A DNA stretch of 5,818 nucleotides from the NCBI RefSeq assembly GCF_041625495.1, contig NZ_JBFJTH010000204.1:1-5818 (forward strand), written 5' to 3'. The stretch comes from Litorivivens sp041625495. GTDB lineage: Bacteria; Pseudomonadota; Gammaproteobacteria; Pseudomonadales; Spongiibacteraceae. The position numbers were made by a program, and so were the translations under genes. Shown piece by piece: positions 1-5,369 of this stretch (positions within the stretch are counted from its first letter, which is position 1; the number at the start of each line of letters is the position of its first letter). The notes beneath the pieces are model-generated. The model was not told the origin of the DNA. It made no database searches and worked only from the letters and a program-made list of their open reading frames with translations.

Positions 1-662
1 AGTGCATAGGGTCGGCAGCCGTTGCAGATCAGGGGCGTGCCGGGTGGTACCTGGCCGGGCCGGTCATCGATAAGGATGAAATCGGTCCCACTTTCATCGG
101 CCACATCGTTGCCGCTGTTGTCGGCAAGTTTGTAGGACTCATTCCAGGCGGTACTGAACTCTGGCGGATTGTTGTCGCCCTCGATATACAGGCTGATGGC
201 GAGGTCATCCTGATTGTTGACCGTTAGCGCTATGGGGTCGCTTTCGAGTGCTACGGTGTTCGGAGGTATTACCACCGTCGGCTTCCCGCAATTAAAGGTA
301 ACCGGCACCGCGCTATTGGTCTTGAGCATCGCGCCACTGGTGCCTTCGCGAATACCAATACTGGCAGCACCGATAATAATTGGCCGGGTTTCGTCCTCAT
401 TGAAAAATCGAAGTCGAACATGGGTGCCGCTGGTGGTGACCCTTACGACATTGCGAATGGTTGTGTCGACTGGCGCAGGCCCTGTGCCTTGCTGAACATC
501 CGTTTCACGGGTACCGCCCCACGCGGCAAGCCACTGGCGGCCGGCTTCGTTGACAGTAGTGCAGGAACTGGTTGCCGTCCCAGCGCCTGATGAGCTGGAC
601 GAACTGCTGTTGCAGGATGCCAGGAAGACAAGACTGACAATCAGGGTTAAGTGCTTAATCAT
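1..662 (-). CDS. SGNH/GDSL-type hydrolase lipoprotein, N-terminal part (C-terminus beyond left edge)
   Basis: The frame is open from an ATG at 662-660 to the window edge, giving 220 residues and no stop. Residues 1-16 form a lipoprotein signal peptide with lipobox L14-A15-S16-C17; residue +2 is Asn, not Asp, so the outer membrane is the expected location. A run of seven serines (19-25) follows as a flexible linker. Residues about 44-160 match the beta-sandwich domain that precedes the catalytic domain in many secreted SGNH/GDSL hydrolases: W48, then T68-I-R-N-V-V-R, V82-R-L-R-F-F, I97-G-A-A-S-I, V121-T-F, I132-P-P-N and D153-L-A-I-S-L-Y. The GDS serine and the Asp/His residues of the catalytic domain are not visible and would lie past the left edge, so the enzyme activity is inferred. 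Cys34, Cys125, Cys212 and Cys215 could form disulfides. The gene is divergent from the barrel-protein gene and starts 239 bases from it. A weak GAG-type ribosome binding site precedes the start. The call as a lipoprotein gene is firm; the hydrolase family is likely. Confidence 0.85.
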   Translation of the reverse strand, partial: MIKHLTLIVSLVFLASCNSSSSSSSGAGTATSSCTTVNEAGRQWLAAWGGTRETDVQQGTGPAPVDTTIRNVVRVTTSGTHVRLRFFNEDETRPIIIGAASIGIREGTSGAMLKTNSAVPVTFNCGKPTVVIPPNTVALESDPIALTVNNQDDLAISLYIEGDNNPPEFSTAWNESYKLADNSGNDVADESGTDFILIDDRPGQVPPGTPLICNGCRPYA

Positions 663-702
663 TATTATGGCTCGAGAAACGGTTTTACGCAGTGTAGATA
701 AA

Positions 703-719
703 ATGATCGCAGTGATCAT
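703..719. promoter_or_regulatory. Perfect inverted repeat, candidate operator between divergent genes
   Basis: The sequence is ATGATC-GCAGT-GATCAT, two exact 6-bp half-sites around a 5-bp spacer. It lies 41 bases upstream of the lipoprotein start and 183 bases upstream of the barrel-protein start. A weak minus-strand -10-like hexamer (TACACT, reading 696 to 691) sits next to it, so a bound dimer could block lipoprotein transcription. The symmetry is seen; the operator role is inferred. No regulator gene is adjacent to it in the window. Confidence 0.35.
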
Positions 720-855
720 CACCTTGTTGGATGTCATGGGAGACATGCATTTGTGGTTCTGCAAAATTGCACCTGCCGGCAGATTTTTTGCGATGCAAAA
801 TACATCAGTGGCTCAGTGCAAGCCGTAGGGGATTTTTTCATACTGTGGCATGATA

Positions 856-881
856 TTTTCGCTCGCGCTGTTGAGCGAGAA
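856..881 (+). promoter_or_regulatory. Candidate 5'-leader hairpin before the barrel-protein gene
   Basis: Bases 856-864 pair with 873-881 over nine positions (core TCGCTC/GAGCGA, one T-G wobble, then two T-A pairs) around an 8-base loop. The hairpin ends 10 bases before the AGGAG ribosome binding site at 892-896. It could stabilise the messenger or tune translation, as leaders of outer-membrane protein genes often do. The pairing is visible; that it lies in the transcript and has a function is inferred, since no promoter was confidently identified. Confidence 0.3.
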
Positions 882-901
882 TAGCCAACTCAGGAGTGAT
901 T

Positions 902-1408
902 ATGAAAAAGACAATCGCCGCTGCGGGTCTAAGCCTGTTTCTGACGCAGGTCGCCACGGCCGAGACATACGGAAGCGTATCGTACGCACTGTTCGAAACT
1001 GAAATCATAGGCATTGATTTTGACACCCCAACGTTGCAGTTTGCGCTTGGCAATCAGTTTGATGACAACTGGGGAGTAGAGCTGCGATTTGGTGTGGGTA
1101 CCGACGAAGACCGTGCGTTTGGTCTGGATATGGAAATCAGTCAGTACTATGCGCTATACCTTAAACCCACCCTGCCGCTCGCAAACAATGTGTCGCTCTA
1201 TGCCCTTTTGGGTGTTGCAAACACTGAGGTTGATACCAGTGTCGGTGAAGACGACGACAGCGATATAAGCTACGGTTTCGGCATTGCTGCCGAGGTCAAC
1301 CCGGGTGTCGATCTGTTTGGCGAGTATATTAGTTTGTACGATGATACTGACGACGGTATCAGTGTTGAAATTAAAGGCTTTAATATTGGCGTAGGCTTTA
1401 CTTTCTAA
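902..1408 (+). CDS. Small outer-membrane beta-barrel protein
   Basis: This is a 168-residue protein. The start is ATG at 902, with AGGAG at 892-896 and a 5-base gap; a GTG two codons upstream at 896 overlaps that ribosome binding site and is not preferred. Residues 1-20 form a Sec signal peptide (K2-K3, hydrophobic core, A18-T19-A20 before E21). The mature protein alternates polar and hydrophobic/aromatic residues in short strands and ends in G165-F-T-F168; a terminal Phe is the usual signal for BAM insertion. The size fits an eight-stranded barrel of the OmpA-like/porin-family type. Predicted loops are rich in acidic residues (E116 to D121, and D147 to D151), which might bind cations or reflect a saline habitat. 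The gene is apparently a single-gene transcript: a divergent gene lies upstream and a terminator follows. Its precise role (structural, small-molecule pore or adhesion) cannot be told from sequence. Confidence 0.9.
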   Translation: MKKTIAAAGLSLFLTQVATAETYGSVSYALFETEIIGIDFDTPTLQFALGNQFDDNWGVELRFGVGTDEDRAFGLDMEISQYYALYLKPTLPLANNVSLYALLGVANTEVDTSVGEDDDSDISYGFGIAAEVNPGVDLFGEYISLYDDTDDGISVEIKGFNIGVGFTF

Positions 1409-1436
1409 TCTGTCTTTTGATTTTTCAGAGGCAAAA

Positions 1437-1463
1437 CGGGCGGCAAAAGCCTCCTGTTTTTTT
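1437..1463 (+). terminator. Rho-independent terminator of the barrel-protein gene, possibly bidirectional
   Basis: The left arm CGGGCGGC (1437-1444) pairs with the right arm GCCTCCTG (1449-1456) around an AAAA loop, with one C/T mismatch and one G-T wobble. Seven T residues follow directly at 1457-1463. It begins 28 bases after the barrel-protein stop codon. Four A residues (1433-1436) precede the stem, so the opposite strand reads stem then TTTT, and it may also stop transcripts of the convergent esterase gene, which ends at 1518. Confidence 0.85.
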
Positions 1464-1517
1464 GTCGGAGAAAAACCTTCTTTTGCATTGCTCCTGGTTC
1501 AGGAAGCACGCATAAAA

Positions 1518-2180
1518 TTACGGCTTGAGAATTCTGCTCAGGCTGGCCGCAATATCATTGATCTCTGCCAGACAAACTTCGTGCTGCATGGGATAGGTTT
1601 TGTAGGAAGGGGCGTAGCCGAGGGCTTCCAGCGAAGCCACCGTTTGACGGCCCAGGGTTTCCGGTGCCATAGCGTCGTGCGTGCCGTGGAAAACGTCAAT
1701 GGGAATGTCGCGGTTTGCCGGGTGTGGCTTGGTCGCATTCGGTACAGCAAAAAAGCTGGACAGTACCAATAAGCCGGCGAGCTTGTCTGAATGGCTCAAT
1801 GCCGTATGCAGCACCACAGCGCCACCTTGGGAAAAACCGGCCAGTACAATACGCTCGGTTGGAATGCCGCGCTCAACTTCGCGCTCAATCAAGGCGCGTG
1901 TTGCCGCTACGGATTCGAGCAGTTGCGTCTCATCAACGGCGGTATCCAGATCCATGCCGCGAATATCAAACCAGGCGGGCATGCGCATGCCACCGTTGAT
2001 CGTTATCGGGATGGATGGTGCGTGTGGGAACACAAAGCGCACGGCGAGTTCTTTTGGTAGACGCAACTGGGGAACAATCGGCTCAAAATCGTGGCCATCG
2101 GCGCCAAGACCGTGCAACCAGATCACCGACGCGGTGGCGGGTGTATCCGGTTCTATTTCCACACAGGGCAGGTAGTGCAT
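1518..2180 (-). CDS. Alpha/beta-hydrolase, carboxylesterase/phospholipase family
   Basis: This 220-residue cytoplasmic enzyme has a length typical of the Abhydrolase_2 (PF02230) family, which includes bacterial carboxylesterases such as Pseudomonas EstB and the eukaryotic acyl-protein thioesterases. The expected landmarks are all present in order: the oxyanion-hole segment L22-H-G-L-G26, P52-H-A-P55, a W70-F-D segment, the nucleophile elbow G115-F-S117-Q-G-G, Asp169 in H-G-T-H-D, and His200 in Y-P-M-Q-H. The triad Ser117-Asp169-His200 is therefore intact. No signal peptide or membrane segment is seen. The expected reaction is hydrolysis of short-to-medium acyl esters; the natural substrate is unknown. 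Translation starts at ATG 2180-2178, with GGTGAG about nine bases upstream. The gene is convergent with the barrel-protein gene and divergent from the SDR gene, so it is likely transcribed alone. Confidence 0.95.
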   Translation of the reverse strand: MHYLPCVEIEPDTPATASVIWLHGLGADGHDFEPIVPQLRLPKELAVRFVFPHAPSIPITINGGMRMPAWFDIRGMDLDTAVDETQLLESVAATRALIEREVERGIPTERIVLAGFSQGGAVVLHTALSHSDKLAGLLVLSSFFAVPNATKPHPANRDIPIDVFHGTHDAMAPETLGRQTVASLEALGYAPSYKTYPMQHEVCLAEINDIAASLSRILKP

Positions 2181-2410
2181 TGCTTGTATCTCACCATTGA
2201 AATTCGAATGTCGCAGCGTACCGAATATGGCTGCTTATATGCAATTCTTCCACAGAGCCGCCAGCACCAAGATGTCATGCCCGGACCGGACCAGAAAATT
2301 GGTCGGCTGAATAGTTGTACGCTGTTTACTTATTTTCTGTCGCTTCGTCGCAGTCAGCACCAATTGCGTACACTGGGTGCACGTTGATTAAACTGAGAGC
2401 CGAAGAAGCT
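2181..2410. other. Divergent intergenic region between esterase and SDR genes
   Basis: These 230 bases must hold promoters for both flanking genes, but no strong sigma-70 promoter stands out. The best candidates are a TATAAG on the minus strand (reading 2240 to 2235), about 55 bases ahead of the esterase, and TTGCGT (2364-2369) with GATTAA (2386-2391) on the plus strand, ahead of the SDR gene; both are weak. A small hairpin, GACCA (2289-2293) pairing with TGGTC (2300-2304), lies near the middle. No credible coding sequence was seen. Confidence 0.4.
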
Positions 2411-3265
2411 ATGACTACTATCGCACCCTTGGACTTTGCTGAACGCTATGGACCTTGGGCATTGGTATTGGGTGCCTCAGAAGGTGTTGGTTCAGCCTTT
2501 GTGGAGGCGCTGGCGGCCCAAGGGCTAAATGTGGTGCTGGTATCACGTCGGCAGGAGGCACTCGATCAAGTTGCCGAAAAAGTTCGCGCAGACTATGGCG
2601 TTGAAACGCGAGTCATTGCTTTAGATCTATCGCTCGCCAACGCGATGCAATGCCTGTGTGCGGCGCTGGGAAATTTAGAGGTGGGCTTCGTCGTAAACTG
2701 CGCGGGCGGTGATACCGGAAACGATCACTTTCTTGATCGGGATCTCGATGCTGATGAGGCTATGCTATTTCGAAATTGCACCTTGCTAATGCGTGTTTGC
2801 CATCATTTTGGCGCGCAAATGGCCGCTCGCGGTCGCGGTGGTATTGTCAACATGAGTTCTGGCGCAGCGGTGGCGGGCACTCCTGGCCTGGCGACCTACG
2901 CGGGTACCAAGGCCTTTGATCTTCTCTTTACCGAAGCGTTGTGGGGTGAATTAAAGCCAAGGGGGGTAGACGTAATCTGTCTGATGCTCGCCGATACCGA
3001 TACGCCTACCTTGCGTCGTCAGATGCTGCTGCGCGGAAAACTCTCTTCGCTTGAGCAGGCTCCCAAAGGTGCCACACCGGCCCATGTTGTCGCTGAAGAA
3101 GCGCTTCGTTATCTCGGCAAAGGCCCCACCCGTGTTGTATCCCGTAAGTTGCGAATAGGTAGTCGGGTTATGGGCTTTCTGGGGCGTAATAGGGCCGTGG
3201 CGTTGATGACGGTTGCGGCGAACAAGATTATGGGGGATAACAGACAAATAGTGGGCAGCGATTAA
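2411..3265 (+). CDS. Short-chain dehydrogenase/reductase (SDR family)
   Basis: This 284-residue NAD(P)-dependent oxidoreductase shows the full classical SDR signature. The Rossmann glycine motif is G21-A-S-E-G25-V-G27. S45-R46-R47 after the second strand suggests a preference for NADP(H). D72-L-S follows, then N96-C-A-G in place of the usual NNAG, the structural Asn122, Ser150, and Y163-x-x-x-K167. The Ser150-Tyr163 spacing of 13 matches characterised SDR triads, so the enzyme should be active. The overall pattern (G-P-W-A-L-V-L-G-A-S near the start, basic C-terminal tail) recalls the 17-beta-hydroxysteroid dehydrogenase 12/ketoacyl-reductase-like branch, but the substrate is not deducible. 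An in-frame ATG at 2315 would add 32 residues with no SDR similarity, so ATG 2411 was chosen although its ribosome binding site is weak. The DedA gene starts 8 bases downstream, which suggests one transcript. Confidence 0.93.
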   Translation: MTTIAPLDFAERYGPWALVLGASEGVGSAFVEALAAQGLNVVLVSRRQEALDQVAEKVRADYGVETRVIALDLSLANAMQCLCAALGNLEVGFVVNCAGGDTGNDHFLDRDLDADEAMLFRNCTLLMRVCHHFGAQMAARGRGGIVNMSSGAAVAGTPGLATYAGTKAFDLLFTEALWGELKPRGVDVICLMLADTDTPTLRRQMLLRGKLSSLEQAPKGATPAHVVAEEALRYLGKGPTRVVSRKLRIGSRVMGFLGRNRAVALMTVAANKIMGDNRQIVGSD

Positions 3266-3273
3266 GGCTTTTC

Positions 3274-3789
3274 GTGATTGGTGATATCTTTCTTGAGTGG
3301 GCTGATCGCTATGGCGATTATGTATTGCTATTGGTTCCTGCCATCGCCTTTTTGGAGGCAAGTGTTGGTATAGGGTTATTTGTGTCCGGCGCCATATTGC
3401 TCAGCGTCTGTACCATGCTTTACACACAGGGTATTGCCACTCTCTATCAAATGCTGCCGCTGGCCTTTCTGGGCGCCACGAGTGCAGATCATATCGGCTA
3501 CTTTCTGGGGCGCCGCGCAGGGCCCGCATTTCATCACACCCGGTTCGCGCAGCGCTATGCCAGTCGGCTAGACAAGACTGAACAGCTACTGACAAAGCAC
3601 GGTGAGCTATCCATTATTCTCGGTCGTCTGATACCCGCAGTACGAAGCGTTGTGCCGCTGCTTACCGGCATCAGTGGATTGCCGGCGGCTCGGTACACGC
3701 GCTATGACCTGATAGCCTGCTCAGTATGGGCGGGCGGGCTTGGTCTATTGGTGGTCAGTATAGGTGGCTTGATTAACCAGGCCGAATAA
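3274..3789 (+). CDS. DedA-family integral membrane protein
   Basis: This 171-residue inner-membrane protein belongs to the DedA/SNARE-associated (VTT-domain) family, some members of which flip polyprenyl-phosphate or phospholipid carriers. Hydrophobic stretches lie near residues 16-50, 57-78, 112-133 and 145-168. Diagnostic motifs are F26-L-E28, A71-D72-H-I-G-Y-F-L-G79-R-R-A-G83, and the strongly conserved G117-R118-L-I-P121-A-V-R124 followed by P128-L-L-T-G132. It starts at GTG 3274; AAGG at 3264-3267, overlapping the SDR stop codon, is the ribosome binding site with a 6-base gap, so translation is probably coupled to the SDR gene. It is shorter than the usual 190-220 residues: the C-terminus ends soon after the last membrane segment. 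The segment I33-G-L-F-V-S-G39 replaces the P-x-P-G-E version of the first re-entrant loop seen in canonical DedA proteins. Family membership is secure; the transported lipid is unknown. Confidence 0.92.
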   Translation: MIGDIFLEWADRYGDYVLLLVPAIAFLEASVGIGLFVSGAILLSVCTMLYTQGIATLYQMLPLAFLGATSADHIGYFLGRRAGPAFHHTRFAQRYASRLDKTEQLLTKHGELSIILGRLIPAVRSVVPLLTGISGLPAARYTRYDLIACSVWAGGLGLLVVSIGGLINQAE

Positions 3790-3854
3790 GCAGCAGGCCC
3801 GGCCGGCTAAAGTGGCAGATTTTGCTAACTATTATTGTGCGAACCATTGCGGCG

Positions 3855-4259
3855 TTAACGATTGCCGTACTCATCCGGCAATACCAAACCATCTACCGGT
3901 ATGAAGCCAAAGCGGTGGTAATAGCCGGGGTCGCCCAATCATACACGACCATTAGCCTTCAGGCTTTTGAACTCCGCTAAGGCGCGCTCCATTAATCTCG
4001 GGCAAATCCCTGGCTCTGTTTGCTAGGCTCAACCGATATTGGCCCCAGCCCAAACTAACCCGTCGAGTGATCCGGCACCGTCACCGGCGACAGTGCCACA
4101 TGCGCAACAATTTCATCGGATTCTTCTGCAACTAACGAAACTTTCAATGCCTCGGAATCTCGCAGCGCTTTAGCAATCAATTGTTTGGTGTGGTCAGGGT
4201 GAGTTGCATTCAGAAAGGCGGCAATAGTCAGGGTGTGTATGCCGTCTATGCTAGGGCAT
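3855..4259 (-). pseudogene. Decayed GNAT N-acetyltransferase (YhbS-like)
   Basis: Read on the minus strand, this stretch encodes a recognisable GNAT acetyltransferase of the YhbS-like type, which would move an acetyl group from acetyl-CoA to an unknown amine. Conserved pieces in order: I-D-G-I-H-T-L-T-I-A-A-F, H-P-D-H-T-K-Q-L-I, L-V-A-E-E, V-A-H-V-A-L-S-P-V-T-V, F-G-L-G-P-I-S-V, an acetyl-CoA motif Q-S-Q-G-F-A, then L-M-E-R-A-L, G-D-P-G-Y-Y-H-R-F-G-F. The lesions are: loss of several codons just after the ATG at 4259-4257; TAG at 4057-4055, where Trp is usual (a TGG-to-TAG change would explain it); a one-base deletion near 3996-3997 that shifts frame; TGA at 3941-3939; and an early end at TAA 3857-3855, dropping roughly the last 20-30 residues. 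The ribosome binding site AGGAGA (4272-4267) remains at good spacing before the ATG. The number of independent lesions makes sequencing error unlikely. Confidence 0.88.
3861..3882. repeat. 7-bp inverted repeat at the 3' end of the GNAT pseudogene
   Basis: ATTGCCG (3861-3867) and CGGCAAT (3876-3882) are exact complements around an 8-base loop. It coincides with the point where the pseudogene loses similarity to its family. There is no T-tract, so it is not a standard terminator. A near copy of the half-site (ATTGCGG, 3846-3852) lies just beside it. Confidence 0.3.
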
Positions 4260-4410
4260 CTCGTTGTCTCCTATGGACTGGTTTATCTTATAGTCGAATG
4301 GCAATGTCTGAATTCGACAGGCCGCGACATTTTTTTCATGTTTTTGCAGGAGGGGCAGAGGCCCGGCGCAGTGGTACCATGCGCACTTGTGATTACTTTA
4401 GGGTGGGAAT
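4260..4410. promoter_or_regulatory. Leader and promoter region of the NTF2-DUF2721-tlyA operon
   Basis: This stretch must contain the promoter of the downstream operon and once held that of the divergent GNAT gene. A weak plus-strand candidate is TTGTCT (4264-4269) with TTATAG (4288-4293). An exact 7-bp inverted repeat, GTCGAAT (4293-4299) with ATTCGAC (4312-4318) around 12 bases, lies directly after the -10-like element and could be an operator or a leader hairpin. AGGAGG at 4348-4353 is too far from the ATG at 4411 to serve it; GGGTGGG at 4401-4407 is the likely ribosome binding site. Confidence 0.35.
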
Positions 4411-4935
4411 ATGACACTGGAGACTCTGCTCGCCAAAGAGGCCATTCGCGATCTGGTGCTGCGCTATTGCCGGGCGATTGATCGACGAGATTACGCGGCG
4501 TTAGCGGCGCTTTACCACGATGATGCTACCGACGATCATTCTCCGATGTACTGCGGGAGTGCCGCGGGCTATCTGGAGTGGTTGCCGTCGATGCTGGAGA
4601 CGATGACAGTGACCTCTCATATGGTGCAGAACCATCTGATAGCGGTGGAAGGCGATCGTGCGGAGGGTGAGGTGACGATGGTGTCGTACCATCTGACGAA
4701 AGACGAGCAAGGCAATGATGTGGAAATCATTATCGGCGGGCGTTATCTCGACAAGTACGAGCAGCGCGCTGGTCAGTGGCGATTCAGCCACCGCAAGATT
4801 GTGATGGACTGGAATCAGATTCAGCCGTCCACGTGTCAGTGGGATTCACCGCTGGTGGCCGGCACGCCGGTGGGAGCTCGCTGTGACAGTGATCCGGCGA
4901 AAGCGTTTTTCAATCTGCTGACGTTTGCGAGCTGA
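4411..4935 (+). CDS. NTF2/SnoaL-like domain protein
   Basis: This 174-residue soluble protein has the cone-shaped NTF2 fold of the SnoaL_4 type. The opening A11-I-R-D-L-V-L-R-Y19-C-R-A-I-D24-R-R-D27 and L34-Y-H-D-D-A39 are characteristic, as are H70-M-V-Q-N74-H75, E80-G-D-R-A84, G109-G-R-Y112 and W123-R-F-S-H-R128. Tyr19, Asp24 and His70 fall at positions comparable to the catalytic Tyr/Asp/His reported, from memory, for the bile-acid dehydratase BaiE, so a dehydratase or isomerase activity is possible; many relatives have no known activity. The C-terminal tail (about 135-174) is longer than the core fold requires. No signal peptide or membrane segment is seen. ATG 4411 is preceded by GGGTGGG. 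It is the first gene of a tight operon: the DUF2721 gene starts 2 bases after its stop. Fold assignment is confident; the substrate is unknown. Confidence 0.85.
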   Translation: MTLETLLAKEAIRDLVLRYCRAIDRRDYAALAALYHDDATDDHSPMYCGSAAGYLEWLPSMLETMTVTSHMVQNHLIAVEGDRAEGEVTMVSYHLTKDEQGNDVEIIIGGRYLDKYEQRAGQWRFSHRKIVMDWNQIQPSTCQWDSPLVAGTPVGARCDSDPAKAFFNLLTFAS

Positions 4936-4937
4936 TC

Positions 4938-5369
4938 ATGGCTGCCGAATTGAATGTGATAACGCATGCCATACAGCAAGCGGTGGCGCCGGTTTTCCTG
5001 CTGGCGGGGATTGGCGGCATTCTCAATGTGTTGACTGGCCGACTGGCGCGGATTATTGACCGCAGCCGTGCCCTGCATCAGCGTCTAGAGCACGCTACGG
5101 ATGAGCGCGCGCTGGCGATTACTCAGGAACTGAAAACGCTGACCAAGCGGGGTCGGGTAGTGCATCGGGCCATTGGCTTCAGTACCGGCAGTGCCTTGTT
5201 GGTGTGCGTGGTGATAGCGAGCCTGTTTATCAATGCGGTGATGGGTTGGCACAGCGGCACGGTTGTGGCGGCGCTGTTTATACTGGCGATGGGCTTTCTG
5301 ATTGCATCGTTGACCGGATTCTTGCGGGAAATCCAGCTGGCTACACGGGTAATGCTCAATGGGCCTTAA
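4938..5369 (+). CDS. DUF2721-family membrane protein
   Basis: This 143-residue integral membrane protein matches the uncharacterised DUF2721 family (PF11026). The N-terminal motif A15-V-A-P-V-F-L-L-A-G-I-G26 leads through N30-V-L-T-G-R35-L-A-R38-I-I-D41-R-S-R44, which is the family hallmark. Predicted membrane helices are at about 15-32, 78-102 and 107-128, with a polar helical stretch rich in charged residues (42-77) between the first two. The C-terminal F128-L-R-E-I132 is also typical. No enzymatic residues are evident and the function is unknown. It begins 2 bases after the NTF2-like stop codon with only a weak ribosome binding site, so translational coupling is likely. Its last 11 bases overlap the start of tlyA, binding the three genes into one transcript. 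Confidence 0.88.
   Translation: MAAELNVITHAIQQAVAPVFLLAGIGGILNVLTGRLARIIDRSRALHQRLEHATDERALAITQELKTLTKRGRVVHRAIGFSTGSALLVCVVIASLFINAVMGWHSGTVVAALFILAMGFLIASLTGFLREIQLATRVMLNGP

Noticed and set aside
214..495. Plus-strand open frame opposite the lipoprotein gene
   Set aside because: It is antisense to a minus-strand frame with a clear lipobox and SGNH-family domain; the translation has no recognisable features.
773..789. CTGCCGGCAG followed by a T-run, resembling a terminator
   Set aside because: The palindrome has no loop bases; a real hairpin would have only three pairs. No gene ends nearby on either strand.
550..828. Plus-strand open frame across the lipoprotein start and intergenic region
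   Set aside because: It overlaps the lipoprotein N-terminus in antisense, lacks a ribosome binding site and has no recognisable motifs.
1681..2175. Long plus-strand frame opposite the esterase gene
   Set aside because: The minus strand encodes an esterase with an intact catalytic triad over the same bases; the plus-strand frame is its shadow.
2262..2363. Nine-base direct repeat CAGCACCAA at 2262-2270 and 2355-2363
   Set aside because: The copies are too short and too far apart to separate from chance, with no matching promoter geometry.
2315..2410. 32-residue N-terminal extension of the SDR protein from an upstream in-frame ATG
   Set aside because: The extra residues do not resemble SDR N-termini, while the segment beginning at 2411 does. 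The extension lies in the intergenic region where a promoter is needed.
2951..3361. Minus-strand frame opposite the SDR and DedA junction
   Set aside because: It spans two well-supported plus-strand genes and shows no family resemblance.
4181..4414. Plus-strand frame covering the start of the GNAT pseudogene and the operon leader
   Set aside because: It overlaps recognisable GNAT coding sequence on the other strand, has no ribosome binding site and no motifs.
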